Assembly (NCBI GenBank): GCA_963798015.1
Contig: CAWCSA010000013.1
Location: forward strand, 186,001-250,000
DNA: 64,000 nucleotides
Reading direction: 5' to 3'
Origin: Roseiarcus sp963798015
GTDB taxonomy: Bacteria; Pseudomonadota; Alphaproteobacteria; Rhizobiales; Beijerinckiaceae
Made by a program: the position numbers and the translations under genes. Under the pieces are notes generated by a model. It was not told the DNA's origin and ran no database searches. It saw only the letters and a list, made by a program, of their open reading frames with translations. Of this stretch, positions 18,447 to 27,783 are shown one piece after another (position 1 is the stretch's first letter; the number at the start of each line of letters is the position of its first letter).

Positions 18447-19241
18447 ATGATTATCGATCTCAAGGGACGTAAGGCGATTGTGACGGGATCGACGGCGGGC
18501 ATTGGCCGAGCGATCGCGGACGGGCTTGCGCGCGCCGGCGCGGCGGTCGTCATCAACGGCCGTGGCGAGGAGCGCGTCGCCGCCGCGCTAAGCGAGATGC
18601 GCGGGCTTTTTCCGGGCGCCGACATCAAAGGCTTTGCCGCCGATCTCGCGACCGAAAAGGGCGCCGGCGCATTTACGAAGCAAGCGGCGGACGCCGATAT
18701 TCTGGTCAACAATATGGGCACGGCGAAGCCGAAGCCTTTTCTCGAACTGACCGACGGCGACTGGCGGGACCTGTTCGAGATCAACGTGATGAGCGGTGTC
18801 AGAATGACGCGCCACTATCTGCCGGCGATGCTCAAGCGCGGCTGGGGACGCGTGGTGTTCATCAGCAGCGAGTCCGCGCTGGCGATCCCGAAAGAGATGA
18901 TCGACTACGGCATGACGAAGACCGCGCAACTGGCGATCTCGCGAGGCGTGGCGGAATCGGTGGCCGGAACGGGCGTCACCGTCAACGCCGTTGTGCCCGG
19001 CCCGACAAACTCTGAAATCCTATCGAACTGGATGAAGGCGAATGCCAAAGCCGAGGGCATCACGCAAAATGAGGCCGAGCAGAATTTCCTGAAGACGATG
19101 CGGCCAACGTCGCTCTTGGGACGCTTCACCACGACCGAAGAGGTCGCCAACATGGTCGTCTATCTCTGCTCGGAACAGGCGTCCGGCACGACCGGCGCCG
19201 CGCTCCGCGTTGACGGCGGCGTGCTGCGGCAGATCGCTTAA
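18447..19241 (+). CDS. SDR-family oxidoreductase
   Basis: A 264-residue short-chain dehydrogenase. The cofactor motif is TGSTAGIGRAIA (about residues 12-23). The NNMG motif, the Ser of FISSESA and the YGMTK segment (active-site Tyr and Lys) are present, with PGPTNSE and the C-terminal GAALRVDGG. The ATG at 18447 is favoured by GAGG upstream; an in-frame ATG at 18426 is an alternative. It is probably regulated by the divergent LysR protein. Substrate not deducible. Confidence 0.88.
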   Translation: MIIDLKGRKAIVTGSTAGIGRAIADGLARAGAAVVINGRGEERVAAALSEMRGLFPGADIKGFAADLATEKGAGAFTKQAADADILVNNMGTAKPKPFLELTDGDWRDLFEINVMSGVRMTRHYLPAMLKRGWGRVVFISSESALAIPKEMIDYGMTKTAQLAISRGVAESVAGTGVTVNAVVPGPTNSEILSNWMKANAKAEGITQNEAEQNFLKTMRPTSLLGRFTTTEEVANMVVYLCSEQASGTTGAALRVDGGVLRQIA

Positions 19242-19307
19242 GCGCAGGCCCGCCGCATCAAGCCGCAACTCCCTCGTTCGCTGCGCATAAGGACAAGGAT
19301 TTTCGCG

Positions 19308-19934
19308 ATGAAGATCGGCTTCATTGGCGCGGGAACGGTGACCAAGACATTCGGCCGACATTTGATCAGCGCTGGCCATACGATCATTGTTTCGAATTCG
19401 CGCGGGCATGAGACGCTGAGCGATTTCGTCGCCGCGCTTGGCCCGAATGCGAGTGCCGGAACGAAGCAGCAGGCGGCCGCGTGCGACATGGCGATCCTCG
19501 CGACAAATTGGGTCAGCGCGCCGGCGGCCTTGAAAGATATCGATTGACGCGGCCGGATCCTGATCCACGTGACCAATGCCCACATGGACCCCAAGCCCGA
19601 CATCAGCCTCGCCGGCGTCACCCGATCGCGCGCCGCGCTCAAAGGTCGGACATCGAGCGAGATCGTCGCCGAGATGGCGCCGGGGGCGCGGCTGGTGAAG
19701 TCGACCAGCAACATGCCCATGGCGTGGATACAAGATTTCTCGAAGCAAAAACCCCGCACCGTCATCTTCACCTCTGGCGGCGATGAGGAGGCGAAGCGGA
19801 TGGTCATCGAACTGATCGACGGGCTCGGCTTCGCGGCGATCGATCTCGGATCGCTCGCCATCGGGGGCGCGATGCATGAGGTCGGGGCGCCGCTCTCCGG
19901 ACTCGATCTCCACCTCATCCAGCGGCTTCGCTGA
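19308..19934 (+). pseudogene. NADPH-dependent F420-reductase-like (NAD-binding) protein, nonsense mutation
   Basis: A 208-codon Rossmann protein starting MKIGFIGAGTVTKTFGRHL. A TGA at 19545-19547 interrupts the segment KDID-RGRILI, where the family has Trp (TGG to TGA by one change). The remaining frame is intact to 19934, with LVKSTSNMPMAW and GFAAIDLGSLAIGGAMHEVGAPL. It lies 66 bases after the SDR gene in the same direction and was probably co-transcribed with it. Confidence 0.8.
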
Positions 19935-20441
19935 TCGGAGGCTTTCAGCCGCACCATGCAGATTGACGTCCTGTCAGCGCCAAAGAACTTCGCAGTGAAC
20001 TCGTCCAGGCGAGATCACTCGGCGGCCACGCTTTTTCCAATGCCAAAGATCGATTGCTCGCGGCGACGCCCACGCTAGTTTTTTCCGCAACGGACGGCTT
20101 CAACCTCAAACTCGAGGGGCGGCGGTCGCGTTTGACGAGGTCAGCGAAGCGCCTGCGCCCGGGCCCAAGGGAACAATCGTGGGGCTCGCCAGTTGGGGTT
20201 GCGGCTAAGCATCGGGAGGGCGCGGATCATGACGATGCGAGAGAGGGGATTGTGGAACGTGGGCGGTGGTGGCTCCATTATGGCTCATTCCCGGCTGGAT
20301 TTAGGCTAGGGCGTTGAATCCGCTCATTCGCTACGGGAATAATAATTATTCATGGTCCACCCCTCGCTAATGCGCATGAGCACCCCATATGCCGCGCTCC
20401 GGCGTGCAGACGGCGCCCCTTAAACAAGGACGAGAAATCGC
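19935..20441. other. 507-base stretch without a recognised gene
   Basis: Short open frames exist (for example 20054-20317 +) but show no familiar motif and have poor ribosome sites. An AT-rich patch, AATAATAATTATT, occurs near 20338-20350, about 100 bases before egtB. It may belong to the egtB promoter region. Confidence 0.4.
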
Positions 20442-21735
20442 ATGCGTGTCTCTAAGCCTTATGGCGCCCCGGAGCGAAACCCCGACCTCAGCACGCTCTA
20501 TCGATCGGTTCGCGACGCGAGCGCGCGTCTCGGGGCGCCCTTGTCCGACGCCGATGCGACAGTGCAGTCGATGCCCGACGCGAGCCCGGCGAAATGGCAC
20601 CTCGCGCATACGACCTGGTTTTTCGAGCGGATGATTCTGGAACCGAATCTCTCCGGCTATCGCGCATTCGACCCTCAGTTCAATTTCCTCTTCAACTCCT
20701 ATTACGAGAGCATCGGCGCTCGCCAGCCGCGTCCGAGGCGCGGCATGATCACACGCCCCGCACTTGAGACGATCATCGCGTATCGCGACCATGTCGACCG
20801 CGCGATGGCGTCGCTGATGCAGGATGATCTCGGGCCTGCGGTCGCCGAACTGATCGAACTCGGATGCAATCATGAGCAGCAGCATCAGGAATTGCTGCTG
20901 ACCGATATTCTGCACCTGTTTGCGCAGAACCCTCTGCGTCCGGCCTACAAGGATCCGGGCCCGTTAGCGGTCGGCAAGACCGACAGCGCGCCGCCTGAGT
21001 ACCTGAAATTCGATGGCGGCGTGGTGGAGGTCGGACACGACGGCCAGGGCTTCGGTTTCGACTGCGAGGGCCCGCGGCATCGCGTGCTGCTCGAACCTTA
21101 TGAACTCGCAAACCGGCTCGTCACGAATGCGGAATGGATGGAGTTCATCGCCGATGGCGGCTATCGAAATCCCCTGCTCTGGCTCTCTGCCGGATGGGCG
21201 ACCGTACTGTCGGAGGGCTGGAGCGCGCCGCTTTATTGGGAAGAGCGCGAGGGCGGCTATTGGTCGATGACGCTGCGCGGGGCGCAGCCTGTCGATCCTG
21301 ACGCCCCGGTCACGCATGTGAGCTATTACGAGGCTGACGCGTTCGCGACCTGGGCCGGCCGAAGGTTGCCGACCGAATTCGAGTGGGAGCATGCCGCGCT
21401 TGGCGAGCCGCGGCGTGGCAACTTCGTCGATTTCAGGGCGCCTTCGTCCCGCGGCTGCGCAAGTCGGGCAGACGGGACTGCGTCAGATCTACGGCGATGT
21501 GTGGGAATGGACGCGGAGCTCCTTTGCGCCCTACCCGCGCTTCAAGCCGGCGGAAGGCGCGGTCGGCGAATACAACGGCAAGTTCATGTCCGGACAGTTC
21601 GTCTTGCGCGGCGGGTCGTGCGCGACGCCGGCCGATCACATGCGGCCAAGTTACCGCAATTTCTTTCCCCCCGATGCGCGATGGCAGTTCTCGGGGCTGC
21701 GGCTGGCGGGAGACGTCGACAGGCTGGACCTTGTC
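20442..21735 (+). pseudogene. egtB: EgtB part of an EgtB-EgtD fusion, one extra base
   Basis: The ergothioneine sulfoxide synthase region. A DinB-like helical domain occupies about residues 15-150, with metal-binding His motifs WHLAHTTWFFE and NHEQQHQE. An FGE-sulfatase-like domain follows (VTNAEWMEF, LPTEFEWEHAA, YGDVWEWT, GGSCATP, RNFFPPDARWQFSGLRLA). EgtB joins hercynine and gamma-glutamylcysteine (or cysteine) using O2 and iron. One extra T in the TTT at 21431-21433 shifts the frame after GNFVD. Removing it gives NFVDSGRLRPAAA and restores reading through to the EgtD end. The start MRVSKPYG has AAGGACGAG upstream. Confidence 0.82.
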
Positions 21736-22677
21736 GAATCGAAACTCGGTCAGCAAAAGGCGTTTCGCGCCGACGTGCTCGCCGGTCTCGGGCGCCAACA
21801 AAAGACGTTGCCGAGCCGCTGGCTGTACGACCAGCGCGGTTCGGAATTGTTCGAGGAGATCACGCGCCTCGACGAATATTATCTGACCCGGACGGAGACG
21901 GCGATTCTTCGCCACCACGCGGAAGAGATGGCGGAGCTGTGTGGCGAAGGCGCCGTGTTGCTCGAATACGGCGCTGGCGCGGCGATCAAGTCCGAGATCC
22001 TCATCAATGCGCTTGACGCGCCACGCATGTACGCGCCGATCGATATCGCGGCAGACTTTCTCGCCGAGACCGTCGAGCGGTTTCGGGATCGGTTTCCCGA
22101 TCTCCCGACGCGGCCGATTATCACCGATTTTACTGCCGACTTTGACATTCCAGCCGACATTCCCGCGCGTCCGCGGACCGCGTTTTTCCCCGGCTCAACG
22201 CTCGGCAATCTCTTGCCCCCGGACGCCCGCGCTCTTCTGCGTCGGATGCGCGAGCATGTGGGACACAGCGGCAAGGCGATTATTGGGGTCGACCTGCGGA
22301 AGGACATCCAGACTCTGATCGCTGCTTACGATGACAAGCAAGGCGTGACCGCTGAGTTCAATCTCAACCTTCTCGTCCGGATCAATCGCGAACTCTCGGG
22401 CGATTTTGCTCTCGATGCGTTCGCGCACGAGGCGCGATGGAACGAGCGCGAATCCGCAATCGAGATGCACATCGTGAGCCGCAGGGCTCAGGTGGTTTCC
22501 GTGGCTGGCCGCAGCTTCTCGTTTGCGCAAGGCGAAACCATCCACACCGAGACTTGCCGGAAGTTCGACGTGGCGGGCTTGGCCCATTCCGCGCAACGGT
22601 CCGGCTGGCGGGTGGACAAGATCTGGAGCGATCCGGCTGAGCTTTTCGCGGTGTTCGGCCTGAGCGCCGAACAATGA
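21736..22677 (+). CDS. egtD: EgtD domain: L-histidine N-alpha-methyltransferase, fused to EgtB
   Basis: This segment makes trimethyl-histidine (hercynine) from histidine and SAM. Conserved blocks are LPSRWLYDQRGSELFEEIT, YYLTRTE, the SAM site LLEYGAGAAIKSE, PIDIAADFL, FFPGSTLGN, GVDLRKD, YDDKQGVTAEFN and FNLNLLVRINREL. The frame continues directly from the last EgtB motif (GLRLAGDVD) with no ATG, GTG or TTG codon at the boundary. The two enzymes are therefore encoded as one polypeptide, EgtB first. Coordinates given here are the domain, not a separate start. The next gene begins 4 bases after the stop. Confidence 0.88.
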   Translation, partial: ESKLGQQKAFRADVLAGLGRQQKTLPSRWLYDQRGSELFEEITRLDEYYLTRTETAILRHHAEEMAELCGEGAVLLEYGAGAAIKSEILINALDAPRMYAPIDIAADFLAETVERFRDRFPDLPTRPIITDFTADFDIPADIPARPRTAFFPGSTLGNLLPPDARALLRRMREHVGHSGKAIIGVDLRKDIQTLIAAYDDKQGVTAEFNLNLLVRINRELSGDFALDAFAHEARWNERESAIEMHIVSRRAQVVSVAGRSFSFAQGETIHTETCRKFDVAGLAHSAQRSGWRVDKIWSDPAELFAVFGLSAEQ

Positions 22678-22681
22678 TTCA

Positions 22682-23593
22682 ATGAATAACCCGTCCCTGG
22701 TGAATGCGCCTCTTTCAGAAAGCGCATGGCGGAGCCAAAAGCGTTACGTGACGGTTTTGGGTCGGCGTATGGCCTACGTCGAGCAGGGAAGCGGACGGCC
22801 CATCGTGTTGCTGCATGGCAATCCGACTTCTTCGTTTCTGTGGCGGAACGTGCTGCCGCATCTGGAGGGACTAGGGCGCTTGATCGCGCCCGACCTCATC
22901 GGCATGGGCGATAGCGACAAGCTGGAAGCCGACGAGCCAGACCGCTATCGCTTCGTGAGCCATGCACGCTATCTGGAGGCGTTTCTCACTCACGTCGGCG
23001 CTGACCGTGATGTGACCCTGATTCTGCATGATTGGGGTGGCGCACTGGGTTTCGATTGGGCTTGCCGGCATCAGGCGGCCGTGCGCGGCATTGCTTATAC
23101 TGAGACTTTGGTGCGGCCGATTTCGTACGCTGATCTTGCCGAGTCCTTCCATCCGTTGCTGCGGTCGGTACGCTCAGCCGAAGGCGAGCATCTCGTGCTC
23201 CAGGAAAACGTGTTTATCGAAAAGATGCTGCCGGGTCTGACGCAAAAGCATTTGTCGGAAGAGGAAATGACGGAATATCGTCGGCCCTTTTCCCAGCCCG
23301 GAGAAGGGCGGTTGCCCACTGTCGTTTGGCCGCGCGAACTTCCTATTGACGGTGATCCAGCGGATGTGAACGAGCGGATGACGGCTTATTCTGAGTGGCT
23401 GAAAAAGAGCACAGCGCCCAAGCTTTTCATTAACGTCGATCCGGGCGCATTCGTTACCGGCAGCGTGCGTGAGTTGTGCCGTTCGTTTCCCAACCAGGAA
23501 GAAGCCACCGTCGTGGGCTTGCACTTTCCGCAAGAGGATAGCCCGGACGTCTTGGGCATGGCGGTGGCTCGCTGGCTCAAAAAACTGAGGTGA
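22682..23593 (+). CDS. Haloalkane dehalogenase
   Basis: A 303-residue alpha/beta hydrolase of the DhaA/LinB type. It hydrolyses carbon-halogen bonds in haloalkanes to alcohol and halide. Signatures are LLHGNPTSSFLWRN (oxyanion and halide-binding Asn), the nucleophile elbow LILHDWGGALGF with Asp then Trp, VVWPRELPIDG, and the catalytic His in GLHFPQEDSPD. No signal peptide. It starts 4 bases after the EgtB-EgtD fusion, so the two may share a transcript, although no metabolic link is evident. Confidence 0.88.
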   Translation: MNNPSLVNAPLSESAWRSQKRYVTVLGRRMAYVEQGSGRPIVLLHGNPTSSFLWRNVLPHLEGLGRLIAPDLIGMGDSDKLEADEPDRYRFVSHARYLEAFLTHVGADRDVTLILHDWGGALGFDWACRHQAAVRGIAYTETLVRPISYADLAESFHPLLRSVRSAEGEHLVLQENVFIEKMLPGLTQKHLSEEEMTEYRRPFSQPGEGRLPTVVWPRELPIDGDPADVNERMTAYSEWLKKSTAPKLFINVDPGAFVTGSVRELCRSFPNQEEATVVGLHFPQEDSPDVLGMAVARWLKKLR

Positions 23594-23641
23594 ATCTCGG
23601 AATTCAAATCCTGGATGTCGATGGCGGCGTGAGTTCCGCGC

Positions 23642-24354
23642 TCACCACTTTTCCTTGAACGGCCGGGCTTCGACTTCGAAGCTCCAGGCGGACCGGTCTT
23701 GTTTGACGAGGTCGGCGGCGATCGCGGCGACGCCGGCCGGATCGATATAAAAATCGTCCGGACGGTCGCCAAAGCGCGCGCGCGTCACCGGCCCGCCGAC
23801 GACGCCGTCAACGACGATCAGCGCGACATGGATTCCCGCGGGCCATAGGTGGCGCCCATGGATTCGGCGAGCGCCCGCTGCGCCATCTTGCTTTGAGCGA
23901 AGGCCGCGGCGCCGGCCGCGCCCCGCCGTGTGGCGGTCGCGCCAACAACGATGATGGCTCCCTCACCCTTACGGCGCATCGCGGGAATCGCTTGCTGGCC
24001 GCTAAGAAAGAGACCGAGCGTATTGACGCGCCAGGCGCGCTCCAGATCCTCTGCCTTGACCTCCTCGACATGGCCCCAGACGCCCGAGCCGGCGTTATAG
24101 ATGAGCGCGTCCACGTCGGCGAGATCGGAGCGCACGGCGGCGAACGCCGCCTCGACCGACGCCGCCTCAGTGACATCGCACGCGTAAGACTTGGCGCTTG
24201 GCAGCTCGGCGGCGAGCTTGGCCGTAAGCTCGGTGCGTCGCGCCATCAGCGCAATGGCGTATCCGTCCGCCGCGAAGCGCCGCGCGAGCGCCTCGCCATT
24301 GCCAGGGCCGACGCCAACCACCGCGCATACGGGACGCTTACTTCCGTCCGTCAT
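23642..24354 (-). pseudogene. SDR-family oxidoreductase, frameshifted near the C-terminus
   Basis: An approximately 237-residue SDR begins MTDGSKRPVCAVVGVGPGNGEAL. It has the cofactor loop GVGPGNGEALARRF, LIYNAGSGVWG, and the AQSKMAQRALAESMG segment in place of the usual YxxxK. One G is missing at about 23834-23842 (TYGPR-GIHVALIVVDG). The continuing frame ends RPFKEKW at 23642, as in intact homologues. A sequencing slip in the GCGGG run cannot be excluded. Confidence 0.75.
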
Positions 24355-24554
24355 CGCTCACGACCTCCGTGGCCAAGGCGCGACTTAAACCCGCGCCGCT
24401 CCCATTAAGGCTATCCTGCGCCGCTCAGCCGCGGCGCGCAACGATCGTTCTCGTCGCGCTTGACGGTTGCGTGAGAACGCGCCAACTGAGGTTTAATCCG
24501 CCACCGGCGACCGCCGCCGGACCAAAAGAACCAGAGGAAGCGCGAGGACAGGCG

Positions 24555-26255
24555 ATGTCGATTGATCCGTGGGTGAAGTCCTATCCCTCACACGTGCGCC
24601 AGAACGCGCCGCTCGAGCTCTCGTCCGTACAGAGCGTTCTGGAGAAAGCCGCGGAGCGCTTCGGCCCGCGGACAGCACTCGACTTCATGAACAAGCTTTT
24701 GACCTACGCCGAGATCGACGGGCTTGCGAACCGCGCGGCGGCCGGCTTCCAGAAGATCGGCGTTGGGCCCGGCGTGCATGTCGGTCTCTTCCTTCCCAAC
24801 ACGCCTCACTATGTCATCGCTTTTTTCGGCGTGCTGAAGGCTGGCGGCGTCGTCGTCAATTACTCGCCCCTCGACGCGCTGACGACGCTGCAACGAAAGA
24901 TCGAAGACAGCGAGACCGACATCCTCGTTAGTCTCGACGTCGCCTCGCTCTATCCGCAAGCCGAGAAGCTGCTGGCATCGACGCGGCTCAAAACGCTGAT
25001 CATCGGCGAATTTGCCGAGATGACGCCCGCGCCCGAGGCGGTCGAAGCGCAGATGACGGCGGCAGGCATGCTGGCCGACGTCAAGCACGACGAGCGCCAC
25101 ATCGCGTTCCGCGATCTCATCGACAACGACGGCCGCTATCGGGTCCCCCCGCTAGGCGAGCTTACCGACGAGCTCGCTGTCATCCAATATACCGGCGGCA
25201 CCACAGGTTCGCCCAAAGGCGCGATGCTGACGCACGCCAACCTCACCGCAGCCTGCTCGCTCTATACGGAAGTGATGACGCGCGGCGAACAGGGCCTGCG
25301 CGTCGGCGAGGAGCGGGTTCTATGCATACTGCCGCTCTTCCACATCTATTCGCTCACCGTCGTCATGCTACTCGGCTTCAAGCTGGGCGCGGAGCTCGTG
25401 CTTCATCCGCGCTTCGATCCTGCGGCCGCGGTCAAGGACATCGTCGAAAAGAAGATTACCGTCTACATGGGCGTGCCGACGATGCATGTCGCCATTCTGA
25501 GCGTGCCCGGTCTCGACAAGATGGATTTTTCGTCGCTGCGCCTGTGCGGTTCGGGCGGCGCGCCGCTGCCGGTTGCGGTGCAGGAACGCTTCGAAAGCAT
25601 TATCGGCTGCCAATTGAACGAAGGCTGGGGCATGACGGAGACGGCGCCGGCTGGAACCTTCAACCCGCGCGAGGGGGCAAGAAGGCCCGGCTCCTGCGGC
25701 CTTCCTTATCCCGGCACGGAGATGAAGTTCATCGACGTCGCCAACCCGGACCGCGAGGTCAAGCTTGGCGAGCGCGGTGAAATCTGCGTCAAGGGCCCGA
25801 ACGTTATGAAGGCTTACTGGAAAAAGCCGGAAGAGACCGCGAGCGCAATGACGGCGGACGGTTTCTTTCGCACCGGCGACGTCGGCATCATGGACGAGGA
25901 CGGCTTTGTCTATATCGTCGACCGGACCAAGGACATGCTGCTGTGCGGCGGGTTCAACGTCTATCCGCGCAATATCGAGGAGGCGATCTATCAGCACCCG
26001 TCGGTCGAGGAAGTGAGCGTCATCGGAATTCCGGATGACTATCGCGGCGAGACCCCGAAGGCCTTCGTCAAGCTGAAGTCCGGCGCGCCGCCGCTCACGC
26101 TCGAGGCTATGAAGGCGTTCCTGAAGGAACGGCTCGGCAAGCACGAAATGATCGGCGCCATGGAGATCCGCGACGCATTGCCAAAGACGCCGGTCGGCAA
26201 GATATCGAAGAAGGATCTGCGCGAACACGAAGCGCGCGCGCATGCCGAGGCGTGA
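24555..26255 (+). CDS. Acyl-CoA synthetase (long-chain or dicarboxylate type, AMP-forming)
   Basis: A 566-residue ANL-superfamily ligase that activates a carboxylic acid to acyl-AMP and then acyl-CoA. Motifs are the P-loop YTGGTTGSPKGAM, LPLFHIYSLT, LNEGWGMTETAP, and the hinge and A8 segment FFRTGDVGIMDEDGFVYIVDRTKDM, with catalytic Lys in TPVGKISKK near the C-terminus. The ATG at 24555 starts MSIDPWVKSYP; a frame open to 24369 upstream lacks conserved sequence. Substrate class is inferred from similarity to FadD and PimA-type enzymes. Confidence 0.88.
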   Translation: MSIDPWVKSYPSHVRQNAPLELSSVQSVLEKAAERFGPRTALDFMNKLLTYAEIDGLANRAAAGFQKIGVGPGVHVGLFLPNTPHYVIAFFGVLKAGGVVVNYSPLDALTTLQRKIEDSETDILVSLDVASLYPQAEKLLASTRLKTLIIGEFAEMTPAPEAVEAQMTAAGMLADVKHDERHIAFRDLIDNDGRYRVPPLGELTDELAVIQYTGGTTGSPKGAMLTHANLTAACSLYTEVMTRGEQGLRVGEERVLCILPLFHIYSLTVVMLLGFKLGAELVLHPRFDPAAAVKDIVEKKITVYMGVPTMHVAILSVPGLDKMDFSSLRLCGSGGAPLPVAVQERFESIIGCQLNEGWGMTETAPAGTFNPREGARRPGSCGLPYPGTEMKFIDVANPDREVKLGERGEICVKGPNVMKAYWKKPEETASAMTADGFFRTGDVGIMDEDGFVYIVDRTKDMLLCGGFNVYPRNIEEAIYQHPSVEEVSVIGIPDDYRGETPKAFVKLKSGAPPLTLEAMKAFLKERLGKHEMIGAMEIRDALPKTPVGKISKKDLREHEARAHAEA

Positions 26256-26311
26256 TTTTTGCGGCGAAGGCGCTGCAAAAACGATTTGGCTTATGCGATA
26301 TGCGCCTATCC

Positions 26312-26340
26312 TTGACCGCCATCAGCGATGGATATACATT
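26312..26340 (+). promoter_or_regulatory. Predicted promoter of the vapBC-like operon
   Basis: TTGACC at 26312-26317 and TACATT at 26335-26340 are separated by 17 bases (TATACA at 26333-26338 is an overlapping alternative). It lies 30 bases upstream of the antitoxin ATG, with GGAGGAGG as ribosome site. Antitoxin autoregulation is expected for the family. Confidence 0.5.
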
Positions 26341-26369
26341 AGGAAAAATGTCTATCCTCGGAGGAGGTC

Positions 26370-26600
26370 ATGCAGGTCGCTAAATGGGGCAACAGTCTCG
26401 CCGTGCGCCTTCCTGCGGTCGTGGTCGAAGCACTGCGGCTTAAGGAAGGTGACGAGATCGAAATTCACATCGCCAACGCGCGTGAGTTCGGCGTTGCGCG
26501 GAAGCCAGGCCGAGAGGATTTGTTGAACGAGCTGCGCGCGTATCGCGGTCGGCTGCCGCGAGACTTCAAGTTCGACCGGCAGGAAGCGAATGCCCGGTAG
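26370..26600 (+). CDS. vapB: AbrB/MazE-type antitoxin (VapB-like)
   Basis: A 76-residue protein. The N-terminal swapped-hairpin DNA-binding domain (about 1-45) contains VAKWGNSLAVRLPAVVVEAL and LKEGDEIEIHI. The C-terminal tail (RGRLPRDFKFDRQEA) is the toxin-binding arm. It overlaps the PIN toxin gene by 11 bases, the classical toxin-antitoxin layout. Confidence 0.88.
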   Translation: MQVAKWGNSLAVRLPAVVVEALRLKEGDEIEIHIANAREFGVARKPGREDLLNELRAYRGRLPRDFKFDRQEANAR

Positions 26601-27000
26601 TTTCTTCGACACCAATATTCTTATTTATCTCGCGTCCGACGATGCGGCGAAGGCGGATCGTGCAGAAGCAATCGTTCGAGACGGTGGGGCGATCAGCGTC
26701 CAGGTGCTGAATGAAGTCGCCAATGTCGCTCGACGAAAAATGAAACTGTCCTGGCAAGAAACTCGAGGCCTTTTGTCCTCGCTGCGCGAGCTATTGACCG
26801 TGCACCCGGTTACGGTCGACACGCACGAGCTTGGACTTGCGTTAGCCGAGCGGCATCAGCTCGGCATATACGACGCGCTCATCGCCGCTTCTGCGGTTCT
26901 CGCCGAGTGCGACAGGCTGTGGTCCGAAGACATGCAGGACGGGATGGCGATCGACAAGCGATTGCGGATCGTCAATCCGTTTCGCGCGAGCGGCCGATGA
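26590..27000 (+). CDS. vapC: PIN-domain toxin (VapC-like)
   Basis: A 136-residue PIN ribonuclease. The acidic metal-binding residues are visible in FFDTNILIYL (Asp), QVLNEVANV (Glu), IYDALIAASA (Asp) and LWSEDMQDG (Asp). VapC toxins cleave tRNA or rRNA when free of antitoxin. It is translated from a start inside the end of the antitoxin gene. Confidence 0.9.
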   Translation: MPGSFFDTNILIYLASDDAAKADRAEAIVRDGGAISVQVLNEVANVARRKMKLSWQETRGLLSSLRELLTVHPVTVDTHELGLALAERHQLGIYDALIAASAVLAECDRLWSEDMQDGMAIDKRLRIVNPFRASGR

Positions 27001-27067
27001 CGCGGTTGAGTGAAGCACGTGCACGCGGACGCCTAACTGCCGAAGTTCGACTCTGTAGGAGAGCCTC

Positions 27068-27250
27068 ATGAAGGTCGCCAAATGGGGCAACGCCCTCGCC
27101 ATCCGCCTTCCCATCGCCGTCGTGAAGGAGCTAGGGCTGAAGGATGGCGATCAGGTCGATATTCGTGTTTCCGGTGAGCGCGCGTTCGTCGTCGCGCGGG
27201 AGCCAAGGCCCACAGAACCGCCAGCCGCCGCCAGAGTTCCGTCACGTTGA
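27068..27250 (+). CDS. Solo AbrB/MazE-type antitoxin, shortened
   Basis: A 60-residue protein nearly identical in its first 45 residues to the upstream antitoxin (VAKWGNALAIRLPIAVVKEL). The toxin-binding tail is replaced by EPRPTEPPAAARVPSR. No PIN or MazF gene follows; the next gene is YbaK. It is probably the remnant of a duplicated pair. It could still bind the operator of the neighbouring vapBC. AGGAGAG lies upstream. Confidence 0.75.
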   Translation: MKVAKWGNALAIRLPIAVVKELGLKDGDQVDIRVSGERAFVVAREPRPTEPPAAARVPSR

Positions 27251-27296
27251 GGCTGATGACCGGTAGACGCCGCCAGCAGCCGATCGGATCGCACCG

Positions 27297-27773
27297 ATGA
27301 AGCCAGCCGAAAGCCCTTCAGCGCTGAAGGTTCAGGCGACGCTCGGCGACAAGTTCGAGGTGCTCGAATTCGACGCCAGCACGCGCACCGCCGCCGACGC
27401 CGCAGCGGCGATCGGCTGCGAGGTCGCGCAGATCGCGAAGTCACTTATCTTTCGAGGCGGGACGAGCGGGCAAGCGGTGTTGATAATCGCCTCGGGCGTC
27501 GATCGCGTCGACGAGAAGAAAGCAGCCTCAGCGATTGGCGAGCCGATCGTTCGCGCCGACGCCGATTTCGTGCGCGAGGCGACCGGCTTCGCGATCGGCG
27601 GCGTACCGCCGGTCGGCCACAAAACCGAGCCGATCGTTCTCATCGAGGCATCGCTTATGCAACTCGACGAAATCTGGGCCGCCGCCGGCACGCCCAACGC
27701 GGTCTTTCGCCTGACGCCTTCGGATCTCGTCGAACTGACCGGCGGGCGTACGGTCGCGGTCGCGCACAAATAG
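27297..27773 (+). CDS. ybaK: YbaK/EbsC-family aminoacyl-tRNA deacylase
   Basis: A 158-residue trans-editing domain. Conserved parts are VAQIAKSLIFRG with the functional Lys, IASGVDRVDEKKAASAIG, FAIGGVPPVGHK and FRLTPSDLVELTGG. Members hydrolyse mischarged tRNAs such as Cys-tRNAPro; exact specificity is not deducible. An ATG at 27297 fits the family length. Confidence 0.88.
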   Translation: MKPAESPSALKVQATLGDKFEVLEFDASTRTAADAAAAIGCEVAQIAKSLIFRGGTSGQAVLIIASGVDRVDEKKAASAIGEPIVRADADFVREATGFAIGGVPPVGHKTEPIVLIEASLMQLDEIWAAAGTPNAVFRLTPSDLVELTGGRTVAVAHK

Positions 27774-27783
27774 GGGGCTCGAA

